Of a stretch of 64,000 bases of DNA, positions 34,123 to 43,366 are shown piece by piece. The stretch comes from LMUY01 sp964244585 (GTDB taxonomy: Bacteria > Pseudomonadota > Alphaproteobacteria > Acetobacterales > Acetobacteraceae). Below the pieces are notes generated by a model that had not been told where the DNA came from, ran no database searches, and worked only from the letters and a program-made list of their open reading frames with translations. A program made the translations under genes and the position numbers. Each line of letters opens with the position of its first letter. Position 1 is the first letter of the stretch. The stretch covers positions 62,001-126,000 of the forward strand of contig CAXTJM010000002.1 in the NCBI GenBank assembly GCA_964244585.1. Reading direction: 5' to 3'.

Positions 34123-35412
34123 GTGCTCCGATCCAACCAAACGCCGACCGTGCGGCGCCGCTACGGCGTTCCGCCAATGGCCATGCTGTGGCTGTCGCTG
34201 TCGTTCGTCGGGGGCGACGCCGCCGGTCTCCAGCCTAGGTCCGTCAACCCGCTAGCGGCGACATTGGTCGCCGACCGGGCGGACGGCGAAACGTTCTCGC
34301 TCGTTCCCAGCAATCCGGGCCGCGACCCGCTGCCGGTCGTCCGTGACGCGTCGCCGAGCCCGACCCTGAGGATGGAGCCAGGCTCGCGCAACGCGTTCTC
34401 GCTGATCATGGGCAGCGCGCAGCCGGGCGCCAACATGACGACGTCGCAATCCATTCGCGAAAGGTTTTTCCTGAACTACAGCCAGGGCAACCTCAACGAG
34501 GCGATCGGCAGTCCAATGGATACCGGTCAGGCCAACAACGATACGTTCGCCGCGGTCGCCCGGCACTTTCCGGTTGGCGATCCAAATGACCTGCACGTGA
34601 TGGAGCCGGATGGCATGCATCTGCGGGCAATCTGCTCGCACCAGCGCACGGATTGCCGTCCCGGCCACGTCTGGGGTGCGATGGTGCGGCTGCCATTCGA
34701 ATGGCGCCCCGGCACCACGGTGAAGGTGCGGTATCGCAGCCCGAAGGGGGATCACGCCTGGACGCCGATCTGGCTGTCCACCGGGCAGCAAATTCCGCCC
34801 AAAGCCGGTGGCGATGCCTACGAGGGCTTTGGCACGCCCGAAGCACTCTACCGCGTCGGCGACGGAAAGAATTTCGAGATCGACTGGAACGACAACTACT
34901 CCCGAGCCGGAAACGGCGTTCCGACGGGCTATCAGATCGATTTCGGCACGCCGGATATCTACGGCACGGCATGGCAGACCAAGCCCCATGGCGTCTACTG
35001 GGCCAACGGAGATGGTTGGCGCTACTACAACCAGGGTTACAAGCCGGAGTTCGAGCGCGCGCCGTTCGATTGGTCCGAAGGGTTCCACGATCTGGTCGGC
35101 AACTGGCGCGGGGATGGCAGCAACCTGGTTGACCTGTTCGTGGATGCCAAATTGGTCGCCACGCTGTACATGGAATACCAGCAGGACAGCTATGTCGACC
35201 CCGTGAACGGGAGCCGCAAGACGGTTGCGATGAATTTGGTGATCGGCAACCAAGCCATCCCGCATTTTTCCCGCGGCGCCACAAGTGCGACGGATAATGA
35301 TGGCCTGCCGGATGGCTGGACCATCGTCGTGCAGGAGATATCCGGCTGGTACGGGAATATCGCCAACCCGGACCAGTACCGCGCCGCTACAGCCAACGGC
35401 ATACGACAGTGA
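34123..35412 (+). CDS. Secreted GH16-like (concanavalin-fold) protein
   Basis: 429 residues with a GTG start. A hydrophobic segment near residues 19-34 (MAMLWLSLSFVGGDAAG) acts as a signal peptide or anchor. Residues about 110-400 look like a GH16 jelly roll, with VWGAMVRLPFEWRPGTTVKV, WTPIWLST and NFEIDWND at 251-257, followed by HGVYWANGDGWRYYNQGYKP. GH16 enzymes need E-x-D-x-x-E; here the strip is E252-I-D254-W-N-D257, so the acid/base Glu is Asp. It may be a low-activity lyase/hydrolase or a binding protein. Lying at the edge of the locus, it probably acts on the exported polymer. Confidence 0.72.
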   Translation: MLRSNQTPTVRRRYGVPPMAMLWLSLSFVGGDAAGLQPRSVNPLAATLVADRADGETFSLVPSNPGRDPLPVVRDASPSPTLRMEPGSRNAFSLIMGSAQPGANMTTSQSIRERFFLNYSQGNLNEAIGSPMDTGQANNDTFAAVARHFPVGDPNDLHVMEPDGMHLRAICSHQRTDCRPGHVWGAMVRLPFEWRPGTTVKVRYRSPKGDHAWTPIWLSTGQQIPPKAGGDAYEGFGTPEALYRVGDGKNFEIDWNDNYSRAGNGVPTGYQIDFGTPDIYGTAWQTKPHGVYWANGDGWRYYNQGYKPEFERAPFDWSEGFHDLVGNWRGDGSNLVDLFVDAKLVATLYMEYQQDSYVDPVNGSRKTVAMNLVIGNQAIPHFSRGATSATDNDGLPDGWTIVVQEISGWYGNIANPDQYRAATANGIRQ

Positions 35413-35533
35413 CACCCTGCTGCGCAGGGCCTTCAGCTTAGCAACCAACCCGTGCTTCGCGCCTGTGCTGTGAATGATCGAGCCGTTCGCGGAAGCGCCC
35501 GAGTGCGGATGGACCCGCGAAGCACCCGATCGG

Positions 35534-36676
35534 TCACGCCCTGGCCGCCGTTGCGGCCGGCCAGCCATGCGAGTTCTCCGAGCCCGGGCGATTGTTCAGC
35601 CACCAGGACCAATCCTGCGGCAGCAAGGAGAAGGGGTCGTTATGCGCCAGCTCCCGCGCCGCCCAGATCGGCCAGTGCGGGTTCGCCAATGCCGGGCGTC
35701 CCAGGAACACCAGGTCGATCAACTCCTCTCGGATCACCCGGTCGGCGACCGCAGGGGTGCCCAGGTTCCAGCTGACCGCGACGGGGAGTCCCACTTCCCG
35801 CTTCACCCGGTTGCCGCGCTCCACCATGAACGCCGCCTGGGAGAATGGCGGGTCGTGCAGCTCGTCGGTGTTCATGCCCAGGCTCATATCGGCCAGGTCC
35901 AGCCCGTGCTTCTTCATCTCGCCCACCGCCCAGACGGACTCGTCGAACTGCACGCCGCCCGGATGGAAATCGTCGGAGCCGAGGCGCATGGTCAGCGGCA
36001 GGCGCTCCGGCCACACGGCGCGCACGGCGTCCAGCGCCTCGCGGTGGAAGCGCAGGCGGTTTTCCAGGCTGCCGCCGTACTCGTCCGTGCGCTGGTTGGC
36101 GAGCGGCGAGAAGAAGCTGGCGCCCAGATAGCCATGCGCGAAATGCATCTCCAGCCACTCGAACCCGGCCGCCAACGCCCGCCTGGCCGCGTCGGCATAG
36201 GCCCGATGCAAGTCATGGATCTCCGCCACGTCCAGCTCCTGCACCGGGTAGGTGTAGCGGCCGCCATAGCTGATGGGGGAGGGACCGCGCACCTGCCAGC
36301 CATGCTCGTCATCGGGGGCGATCTGCTTCTTGCCGTCCCAGGGCTTCTGCTCGCTGCCCTTGCGGCCGGTATGGCCTAGCTGGATGGCGGGGACGCCGCC
36401 CATTTCCTTCACCATCGCGCATACCCGGGCCAGACCCTCGACCTGGTCGTCGTGCCAGATCCCAGCGCAGCAGGTGCCGGTGCGGCCATCCGGGGTGATG
36501 GCGATCTGCTCGGGGAACACCAGGCCGAAGCCGCCGGCGGCGCGCGAGCCCATCAGCATGACGTGGTAATCGTTCACCTTGCCGTCGACCGACCGGTACA
36601 TGGTCATCGGCGACATGGCGATGCGGTTGCGCAGGGTGACGTCCTTGAGCGTAAACGGGCTGAACAGGTCGGGCAT
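35534..36676 (-). CDS. Old yellow enzyme family NADH:flavin oxidoreductase
   Basis: 380 residues forming an FMN-binding TIM barrel: LFSPFTLKDVTLRNRIAMSP at the N-terminus, AIQLGHTGRKGS (active-site strip), LEMHFAHGYLGASFFSP with the substrate-binding His pair, TDEYGGSLENRLRF, and DLVFLGRPALANPHWP near the end. Length and motifs fit the YqjM-like class that reduces activated C=C bonds. The ATG is preceded by AGGTGA. The gene stands alone, 305 bp from the efflux gene. Confidence 0.95.
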   Translation of the reverse strand: MPDLFSPFTLKDVTLRNRIAMSPMTMYRSVDGKVNDYHVMLMGSRAAGGFGLVFPEQIAITPDGRTGTCCAGIWHDDQVEGLARVCAMVKEMGGVPAIQLGHTGRKGSEQKPWDGKKQIAPDDEHGWQVRGPSPISYGGRYTYPVQELDVAEIHDLHRAYADAARRALAAGFEWLEMHFAHGYLGASFFSPLANQRTDEYGGSLENRLRFHREALDAVRAVWPERLPLTMRLGSDDFHPGGVQFDESVWAVGEMKKHGLDLADMSLGMNTDELHDPPFSQAAFMVERGNRVKREVGLPVAVSWNLGTPAVADRVIREELIDLVFLGRPALANPHWPIWAARELAHNDPFSLLPQDWSWWLNNRPGSENSHGWPAATAARA

Positions 36677-36981
36677 GGATCACCTATGGATCGACGTCAT
36701 CGGGGGATGCGTCAGGAAGCATCGTAGCCGATAATGGCTGCGCACACGGTGTGCCGCCGCTTCGATCCAGCAGGCCACGCCGTCCCCGATGGCGAACGAC
36801 CCTGGACGCCAGCAATGCAAACCGCGGCCCGGCATCTGTTGCCGGAACAGTGCGTGTTGCACGTAACCCCGGTTTAAGACCTTCACGCTACAAGCACGCC
36901 GCACGCGGTGCGGGATCTGTGGAATGGACTGGCAGGAATTTAAGCTGGTGACTGCGTGGATGATTGCGCTTCTGGGCCTTT
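36677..36981. other. 305-bp gap, no gene seen
   Basis: It lies between the end of the DHA2 efflux gene and the start of the oxidoreductase gene, both on the minus strand. It should hold the oxidoreductase promoter. AT-rich runs occur at 36870-36885 and 36945-36990. Short open frames have no ribosome-binding site and no recognised motif. No clear terminator hairpin with a U-tract was found. Confidence 0.4.
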
Positions 36982-38697
36982 TTACCTTGGCGTCATAGGT
37001 CGGCTGGCAGTCAACTCGCGGGCGGGGAGGGGACCGGCGACGATACGGCTTGCACTACCGCGCCACGAGGCCGCCGCCGCCACCAGGTAGAGGATCGCCG
37101 AGAAGCTGAACGCGAACATCAGCCCGCGCTTGAACGGCGCGGACATCAGGCCCGGAAAGAACGCCTTGCCCGTCAGCGTGGCGATGCTTTCCGGTGGCAG
37201 TGCGTGCAGCACCGCCGGGGGGATCAGCTCGCCCATGGGATTATAGCCGAGGAAGGCGGCGAACAGGCTGGCCACCGGCGGCGTGCCGGCCACCTGGTGC
37301 GCCACGACCGGCGGCACGTGCTGCGCGATCAAGCCTGCCTCCATCGACCGCGGCAAGGTGGAGGCAAGTCCCGCGATCATCAGGCTGAAGAACAGCCCGA
37401 TCGACAGGACCTGCCCGGCATTGGTGGTCGTGGCCCGCAGGCCGGAGGCCTGGCCCCGTTCCTGCGCCGGCACCGAGTTCATGATCTGCGTGGTGTTCGG
37501 CGCCACGAACAGGCCGGACCCCAATCCGTTCAGCAGCAGCAAGGCGGCAAAGCCGAGGTACGAGAAGTCGGAGGGCAGCACCATCAGCGCGATGAAGCTG
37601 CCCGCACCCACCACCATGCCGCCGACCGAGAAGATCCGTCCATCGAAGCGGTCGGAGTAGTAGCCCGCGATCGGCCCGGCCACCAGGAAGCCGACTGTCA
37701 GCGGCAGCATGAAGATGGCGGACCAGAGCGGCGTGTCCTCGAAGGAGTAGCCGTGCAGCGGCAGCCAGATGCCCTGCAGCCAGATGATCAGCATGAATTG
37801 CAGGCCGCCGCGCGCGATGGCGGAGGCTAGGTTGGCAAGGTTGCCATACGCAAACCCGGCGATGCGGAACAGCCGGAAATCCAGCATCGGCCGTGCGGCC
37901 CGGCGCTCCGCCACCACGAACAGGCCGAGCGAGAGCAAGCCCGTCACGAACAGCGTCACGACGAGCGGACTGCCCCATGCCATGACGTGGTCGCCGTACG
38001 GCTGGATGCCATAGGTGATCGCCGTCAGGATCAGCACAAGGCCGAGCCCGAAGCTGATGTTGCCGGCCCAGTCGATCGTGTGCGTCACCCGGGTCGGAGC
38101 GTCCCGCAGCTTCCAGTACGCCCATAACGTGCCCACCACGCCGAACGGCACGTTGATCCAGAACACCAGCCGCCAATTGGAGTCGGCCAGCAACCCGCCG
38201 ATCAGCAGGCCGGTGAACTGGCCGCCGATCGCGGCGACCACGTTGATCCCGAGGGCGAAGCCGCGCTCGTGCGGCGCGAAGGCGTCGGTCAGGATCGCGG
38301 TCGAATTGGCCATGATCAGCGCACCGCCGATGCCCTGCACCACGCGCACGCTGATCAGGTAGACCGCCGCGAAATCCCCCTGTCCCGGCAGCAGGCTGAG
38401 CGCCACGGACGCCACCGTGAAGATGGCGAAGCCGAGATTGTACATCCTGGCCCGGCCGAACTGGTCGCCCAGCCGGCCGAACGCCACCACCAGCACCGCG
38501 GTCGCGATCATGTAGCCGATGATCGCCCAGAGCAGGTAGTTGATGTTGCCGGGCTCAAGCGGCTTCAGCCCGATGCCGCGAAACACCGCCGGCAGGCTGA
38601 TCAGCAGGATGGAGCTGTTCATCGCGGCGGCCAGCATGCCGAGCGTGGTGTTGCTCAGCGCCACCCATTTGTAGCTGTCCGAAACGGCCGCTGGCAT
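36982..38697 (-). CDS. MFS efflux transporter, DHA2 (EmrB/QacA) family
   Basis: 571 residues with about 14 transmembrane helices, the number typical of DHA2 drug:H+ antiporters. Motif A appears as GRLGDQFGRARMY (about residue 73) and motif C-like Gly/Pro patterns follow (VVAAIGGQFTGLLIGGLLA). The second half repeats GPIAGYYSDRFDGR. The ATG has AAGGA upstream. It is divergent from a TetR regulator 74 bp away, which most likely represses it. Substrate unknown; organic solvents, dyes or antibiotics are usual. Confidence 0.94.
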   Translation of the reverse strand: MPAAVSDSYKWVALSNTTLGMLAAAMNSSILLISLPAVFRGIGLKPLEPGNINYLLWAIIGYMIATAVLVVAFGRLGDQFGRARMYNLGFAIFTVASVALSLLPGQGDFAAVYLISVRVVQGIGGALIMANSTAILTDAFAPHERGFALGINVVAAIGGQFTGLLIGGLLADSNWRLVFWINVPFGVVGTLWAYWKLRDAPTRVTHTIDWAGNISFGLGLVLILTAITYGIQPYGDHVMAWGSPLVVTLFVTGLLSLGLFVVAERRAARPMLDFRLFRIAGFAYGNLANLASAIARGGLQFMLIIWLQGIWLPLHGYSFEDTPLWSAIFMLPLTVGFLVAGPIAGYYSDRFDGRIFSVGGMVVGAGSFIALMVLPSDFSYLGFAALLLLNGLGSGLFVAPNTTQIMNSVPAQERGQASGLRATTTNAGQVLSIGLFFSLMIAGLASTLPRSMEAGLIAQHVPPVVAHQVAGTPPVASLFAAFLGYNPMGELIPPAVLHALPPESIATLTGKAFFPGLMSAPFKRGLMFAFSFSAILYLVAAAASWRGSASRIVAGPLPARELTASRPMTPR

Positions 38698-38698
38698 G

Positions 38699-38779
38699 AG
38701 GGATGTCCTTGACGATGCAGGCGCAGCCAGGACCGGCTACAGTTGAGCAAACGCGCGGGTAAAATACGAGGATGTCCTC
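38699..38779. promoter_or_regulatory. Divergent efflux/TetR promoter with paired GGATGTCCT elements
   Basis: The 74-bp gap holds two copies of GGATGTCCT. One lies at 38701-38709, over the ribosome-binding site of the efflux gene. The other is at 38770-38778, inside the palindrome GAGGATGTCCTC (38768-38779) that spans the TetR ATG. TetR repressors bind palindromes in such gaps, so these are candidate operator half-sites. The overlap with translation signals could equally be chance. Confidence 0.3.
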
Positions 38780-39371
38780 AGGAATTGCAAGCGAGACCGC
38801 GCGTAGCCCCCAGCGGCAGCGGGGACGCGACCGGGTGGCGAGCCTGGTGGCCGCCGCTGCGGCGCTGTTCATGGAAAAGGGCTATGACGCCACCACCATG
38901 ACCGAGATCGCGGCGCGGGCCGGTGCGTCGATCGGGTCGCTCTATCTGTTCTTCCCCACCAAGCCAGTGCTGGCCGCCTCCATGCTGGCCGAGTTGTCGG
39001 ACGGGCTCTCCGCCCGGCTGGACGCGCTGCGGACACGATCGGCGGGCTGGTCGGCCGCAAGCCTGGCGGATGCGCTGTTCGAAGAGCTGGCCCTGTTTCT
39101 CGCCGCCCATCCGGTCTACGCCGCGCTGATCGACGTGCCGGCCGATGGTGGATGGCGCGAGATCGTCCGGGCACGGCGCCGGGCGCAGATCGCCGCCCTG
39201 TTCGCGCAGGCGGAACCCGCCTTGCCGGCCGGCCAGGCAGACCGCCTGGCCATAATCGTGCCGCAGCTGATGCGGATCACGATGACGGTGCGCAGCGAGG
39301 CGGATGCGTTGCGCAGCGGCGTGTTGCAGGAGTTGCGCGTCATGCTCCGCCGGCACCTCGACGCAGGATGA
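38772..39371 (+). CDS. TetR family transcriptional regulator
   Basis: 199 residues. The N-terminal helix-turn-helix lies at about residues 25-65: AAAALFMEKGYDATTMTEIA, then ARAGASIGSLYLFFPTK, a standard TetR pattern. A helical ligand-binding domain follows. It is divergent from the DHA2 efflux gene and is the natural candidate to repress it until a toxic ligand binds. Confidence 0.94.
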   Translation: MSSGIASETARSPQRQRGRDRVASLVAAAAALFMEKGYDATTMTEIAARAGASIGSLYLFFPTKPVLAASMLAELSDGLSARLDALRTRSAGWSAASLADALFEELALFLAAHPVYAALIDVPADGGWREIVRARRRAQIAALFAQAEPALPAGQADRLAIIVPQLMRITMTVRSEADALRSGVLQELRVMLRRHLDAG

Positions 39372-39406
39372 TGCCCGGCGTCCGACCGGCTGACCGCATC
39401 GTCCTG

Positions 39407-39964
39407 CTACAGCTTGAGGCGCCCGGCAGCCGACAGGGCGAGGAGCAGCATGCCCACGTGCATCATCTGCGACAGCACGCCGCCGCGAAGGTCGCGCAGG
39501 ATGTCCGCCACCGGCATGCACCGGACGACCAAGCCCTCCTCGCCCGCTTCCAGCCGTGGTTCGCCGACCCGGCGGCATCCGGTCGCCAGCACGGTGTGGG
39601 TGCGGTTGGTCTGGAAGGCAGGGTTGGGATACAGGCTGCTGACGAGTTCCCACCGGTCCGCCGCGAAGCCGGTTTCCTCCGCCAGCTCGCGGCGGGCTGC
39701 GGCGACCGGGTCGGCATCCTCCGCATCGACCGCACCGCCCGGCAGTTCCAGGCAGGAGGCGCCGACGCCATGACGGTATTGTTCGACCAGAACCAGCCGG
39801 TCATCGTCCGTCAGGGCTGCCACGTGCACCCAATCCGGATAGGTCAGCACGTAATAGGGTGAGATTTCACGGCCGCCCGCCGTGACGCAGCGATCCGCCC
39901 GCAGGTTGATCCAGCGGTCATGCACGAGCGGTTCGGACGAAAGGACCTGCCAGGGTTTCACCAT
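39407..39964 (-). CDS. NUDIX hydrolase
   Basis: 185 residues. The NUDIX box is present as GGAVDAEDADPVAAARREL followed by AEETGF, with two extra residues between the first Glu and the R-E pair compared with the consensus. The upstream strands (VHVAALTDDDRLVLVEQYRH) and the downstream NPAFQTNRTHTVLA resemble ADP-ribose/nucleoside-diphosphate-sugar pyrophosphatases. It is convergent with the TetR gene and divergent from the phosphatase gene at 40033. Substrate is not certain. Confidence 0.9.
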   Translation of the reverse strand: MVKPWQVLSSEPLVHDRWINLRADRCVTAGGREISPYYVLTYPDWVHVAALTDDDRLVLVEQYRHGVGASCLELPGGAVDAEDADPVAAARRELAEETGFAADRWELVSSLYPNPAFQTNRTHTVLATGCRRVGEPRLEAGEEGLVVRCMPVADILRDLRGGVLSQMMHVGMLLLALSAAGRLKL

Positions 39965-40032
39965 CCCGGCTTCTTAGACGCCGTGCCGCCGTGCCGCTAG
40001 CGGGCTGTCGCCAGATGGGATACGCCGGGTCC

Positions 40033-40779
40033 ATGCCCGAGTCCGACCCGCCCCATTCGATCGCGCTGGACGGCGTATCCAACCTGCGGGATCTGGGCGG
40101 GTATCGCACCGGAGACGGGCGCCTGGTGCGCCGCGGCCTGGTGTTCCGGTCGGCCGCCCTGGCAAAGCTGACGGACGCCGATCTGGCCGTGGTCGAAGCG
40201 TTGGGCCTGCGGACGATATGCGACTTCCGCGGCGTGGCGGAGAGTGGCCGTGCGCCCACGCGGCTGCAGGGGCCACGCATCGTGCCCCTGCCGATCGAGC
40301 CGACGGTGGGCGCCGGGCTGCGGGACATCCTTGCAACCAAGCACGCCACCGGGGAGGCGTTGCATGCCGTGCTGGAACGCGCCTACGCCGCCTATGCGCT
40401 GTCCAGTGGTGCGCAGTACCGCCGTATGGTGGACCTGGTGCTGGAGGGTGGCACGCCGCTGCTGTTCCATTGCTCTGCCGGCAAGGACCGCACGGGATTC
40501 GGCGCCGCCGTGCTGCTGACCGCCCTGGGCGTGCCGTGGGACGCCGTGGTGGCGGATTTCGAGGCGACGAACCGGCTTTGGCGGCGCGACACAGTGCCAA
40601 GTGACGACCTGCCGGCTGACATCCGCCACTCCCTGCTGCAAGCCGAACCCTTGCTGCTGGCCGCCGCCTTCGATGCCGCGCGGGAGCGGTTCGGCTCGGT
40701 GGACGCCTACCTGGCCGAGGCGCTCGATCTCGGCCCTCTGCGGCGATCCCGGTTATGCGAGTTGCTCCTGGAGGCATGA
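40033..40779 (+). CDS. Protein-tyrosine phosphatase (PTP3-type)
   Basis: 248 residues. The active-site loop is FHCSAGKDRTG with nucleophile Cys147 and Arg153. The N-terminal strip GVSNLRDLGGYRTGDGRLVR is typical of the bacterial tyrosine/lipid phosphatase family (Y_phosphatase3, as in MptpB/LipA-type enzymes). ATG 40033 is chosen; ATG 40015 is also in frame. The stop overlaps the enoyl-CoA hydratase start, so they form a unit with the 2H phosphoesterase downstream. Target unknown; it could act on phosphotyrosine or phosphoinositide-like substrates. Confidence 0.92.
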   Translation: MPESDPPHSIALDGVSNLRDLGGYRTGDGRLVRRGLVFRSAALAKLTDADLAVVEALGLRTICDFRGVAESGRAPTRLQGPRIVPLPIEPTVGAGLRDILATKHATGEALHAVLERAYAAYALSSGAQYRRMVDLVLEGGTPLLFHCSAGKDRTGFGAAVLLTALGVPWDAVVADFEATNRLWRRDTVPSDDLPADIRHSLLQAEPLLLAAAFDAARERFGSVDAYLAEALDLGPLRRSRLCELLLEA

Positions 40780-41561
40780 TGTCCGATTTGCTCGAGACCA
40801 TCGACGACGGCGTGGCCGTGTTGACGCTAAACCGGCCGGACCGGCTGAACGCGCTGAGCGACGAGATGATCGGGCAACTCTGCGAGGTCTTGCGCCGCCT
40901 CGACACCGACCCGGCGGTGGGCTGCGTCCTCCTGACCGGGGCCGGCCGTGGCTTCTGCGCCGGTGGCGACGTCAAGCGCATGGCCGGCGCCGGCGGTATG
41001 GCGATGGAGCAGCGGCAGGAAATATTGCGGTTCAAGCACGAGTCCGTGCGGCTGCTGCGCACGATCGGCAAGGTGGTGATCGCCGCCGTCAACGGCCCGG
41101 CGGCCGGCGCCGGCCTCGGCATCGCGCTGGCCTGCGACCTGCGCATCGCCGCCCGGTCGGCCAAGTTCCGCACTGCCTTCGCGACGGTCGGGTTTTCCGG
41201 CGATTTCGGCGGTTCATGGTCGCTGACGCGCCTGGTCGGCACCGCCAAGGCGCGGGAGATGTATTACCTCAACACCCTCGTCGACGCGGAGGAGGCGCAG
41301 CGCCTTGGCCTGGTCGGTCGGGTCGTTGATGACGCCGACCTGATGGCCGAGGCCATGGCGATGGCGCGCCAGATCGCCTCCGGCCCGCGCATCGCCTTCG
41401 CCTACATGAAGCGCAACCTGCACGCCGCCGAGACCGAGCCGATGCAGACGGTGCTGGACCTGGAGGCTATTGGGCAGGCGCGCACCTACACCACCGAGGA
41501 TCACAAGGAGGCGGCGCAGGCCTTCGTCGACAAGCGTGCCCCGGTGTTCCGCGGCCGTTGA
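40779..41561 (+). CDS. Enoyl-CoA hydratase/isomerase (crotonase) family
   Basis: 260 residues. The crotonase oxyanion-hole segments are GRGFCAGGDVKRM (about residues 63-75) and GPAAGAGLGIALACDLRIA (about 107-125). The site usually holding the first catalytic Glu reads TVGFSGDFGGSWSL, so the chemistry may differ from a true hydratase. ATG 40779 is preferred over ATG 40776 because GGAGG lies four bases before it. CoA-ester substrate cannot be told from sequence. Confidence 0.92.
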   Translation: MSDLLETIDDGVAVLTLNRPDRLNALSDEMIGQLCEVLRRLDTDPAVGCVLLTGAGRGFCAGGDVKRMAGAGGMAMEQRQEILRFKHESVRLLRTIGKVVIAAVNGPAAGAGLGIALACDLRIAARSAKFRTAFATVGFSGDFGGSWSLTRLVGTAKAREMYYLNTLVDAEEAQRLGLVGRVVDDADLMAEAMAMARQIASGPRIAFAYMKRNLHAAETEPMQTVLDLEAIGQARTYTTEDHKEAAQAFVDKRAPVFRGR

Positions 41562-42097
41562 CCGTCGGCATCGCCGCGCCCCCGCGGCCCGAGCCGCTCA
41601 TCCTGACCGCGATGCTGGACCCGGCCTCGCAGAACTGCTTCGAGCAGCAGCGGCAGCGCCACTTCCCGCGGCACCTCAATATCGTCCCGGCGCATGTCAC
41701 CTTGTTCCACCACTTGCCCGGCCTGGAGCAGGCGGCGGTGGAGCGGCTGGTCGCCGACAGGTGCCGGCGGCAAATGCCCGCACCGTTCACCACGACGGGA
41801 TTGCGGTTCCTTGGCGGCGGGACGGCCTACCTGCTCGACATGCCTGCGGCCGCGCAGCTCCGCCAGGAACTGGCGGCCGCCTGGTGGCCTTGGTTGACCG
41901 CCCAGGACCGGCAAAGCTGGAAGCCCCACGTTACGGTGCAGAACAAGGTGCCGGCGGACCGCGCGCGACAGGTGCATGCGCAGCTCCTCGCGGATTTCGC
42001 ACCCCAAAATGGCCTGGTAAACGGTCTATGCCTGTGGCGCTACATGGGCCATTGGGAGCTCCTCGGGCGCCACCTCTTTGCCAACAGGGTTCCTTGA
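41558..42097 (+). CDS. 2'-5' RNA ligase family (2H phosphoesterase) protein
   Basis: 179 residues with the two H-x-T motifs of the 2H superfamily: AHVTLFHHLPG (His46, Thr48) and PHVTVQNKV (about residue 128). Such enzymes open or form 2'-5' or cyclic phosphodiester bonds in RNA or nucleotides. The TTG start overlaps the upstream stop (TTGA), placing it in the operon with the phosphatase and the crotonase. Substrate unknown. Confidence 0.88.
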   Translation: MTVGIAAPPRPEPLILTAMLDPASQNCFEQQRQRHFPRHLNIVPAHVTLFHHLPGLEQAAVERLVADRCRRQMPAPFTTTGLRFLGGGTAYLLDMPAAAQLRQELAAAWWPWLTAQDRQSWKPHVTVQNKVPADRARQVHAQLLADFAPQNGLVNGLCLWRYMGHWELLGRHLFANRVP

Positions 42098-42193
42098 GGT
42101 GTGGCTTGCGCCCGTGTATCACTGGCAGGCAACGGTTCTGGTTCGCCGATCTGGCCCGCCGTGCCCCTTTCGCTGCGGAATTCCCCATCCTCC

Positions 42194-43366
42194 ATGAGCC
42201 AAGCGGTCCAGACGAGTTCGGCAGCCGAGCATGAGCTGTCCCGGCGGCTGCAGCAGCAGGAACTGGTTGCATCGTTCGGGATGTTCGCGCTGCGAGGGGC
42301 CGGGCTGGACGGCGTGCTGGACCAGGCCTGCGAAATCGCCGCCCGCGGACTCGGTACGGCCTATGCCAAGGTGCTGGAGTTCCGCCCGGCGACGGGGGAT
42401 TTCCTGCTCCGCAACGGGGTGGGCTGGAAGGACGGAGTGGTCGGCCGCGTCGTCCTGGGTGCCGACCTGGCCAGCCCGGCCGGATTCGCGCTGCGAACCA
42501 AGATGCCCGTCGTGTCGAACCACCTCGCCGACGAGGCCCGCTTCCGCACGCCAGCGGTCCTGGCCGAACACGGCATTCACCGGGCGATCAACGTCATCAT
42601 CGAGGGTGATGACCAGGCGCCGTTCGGCGTGTTGGAGGCCGACAGCGCCGAGCGTCACCAGTTCACGGTGCACGACCTGTCGTTCATGCAGTCCCTGGCC
42701 AATGTCGTGACCGCCGTCATCACACGCCAGCGTCAGCATGCCGCACAACAGGCATTGCTGCGGGACAAGGACGTCCTGATGCAGGAAATCCACCACCGGG
42801 TCAAAAACAACCTGCAACTCGTGCAGACCATGCTGCATCTCCAGGCCAGGGCGCTTCCCGAGGGCGGCGGCAAGGCCCAGCTGCAGGATGCCGCATCCAG
42901 GATCATGTCGATCGCGGCCGTGCACCGCCGCCTGCACGAGGAAGGCGCGATCGAAGGCGTCGAGCTGACGTCCTATCTGGAGGGTTTGTTGGCCGATATC
43001 GCCGGCTCCCTCGTGTTCGGCGCTGGGCGGCCGATCGTGCTTGATGCCGATCCGATGCAGTTGCAGTCCGAGCACGTCACCTCCGTCGGCTTGATCGCCG
43101 TCGAGATGGTCACCAACGCGCTGAAATACGGCACCGGGCGCATCAGCCTGCACGTGCGGCGTACGGACAGGGGCGTCGACATCAGCACCCAGGATGAAGG
43201 ACCCGGTTTCCCCGCCGGTTTCAGTCCGGGTGCGGGCTCCAGCCTCGGCCTACGCCTGATCGGCGCACTCGCGCGCACGCGGGATGCGATCACGGTCGGC
43301 GGGTCCGCCGGCGCTACCGTGGTGACGGTCCGGGTGACGTTTCCGGAACAAGCCCGCTCCGCGTGA
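42194..43366 (+). CDS. GAF-domain sensor histidine kinase (HisKA_2/HWE type)
   Basis: 390 residues, no membrane segment, so probably soluble. A GAF domain covers residues about 25-180 (AYAKVLEFRPATGDFLLRNG, then VLEADSAERHQFT). The phospho-acceptor box is LMQEIHHRVKNNLQLVQTML (His200/His201). An ATPase domain follows with VEMVTNALKYG and DEGPGFP. Start ATG 42194 is the first good one; the ribosome-binding site is weak. No response regulator gene lies beside it, so its partner must be elsewhere. Confidence 0.9.
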   Translation: MSQAVQTSSAAEHELSRRLQQQELVASFGMFALRGAGLDGVLDQACEIAARGLGTAYAKVLEFRPATGDFLLRNGVGWKDGVVGRVVLGADLASPAGFALRTKMPVVSNHLADEARFRTPAVLAEHGIHRAINVIIEGDDQAPFGVLEADSAERHQFTVHDLSFMQSLANVVTAVITRQRQHAAQQALLRDKDVLMQEIHHRVKNNLQLVQTMLHLQARALPEGGGKAQLQDAASRIMSIAAVHRRLHEEGAIEGVELTSYLEGLLADIAGSLVFGAGRPIVLDADPMQLQSEHVTSVGLIAVEMVTNALKYGTGRISLHVRRTDRGVDISTQDEGPGFPAGFSPGAGSSLGLRLIGALARTRDAITVGGSAGATVVTVRVTFPEQARSA

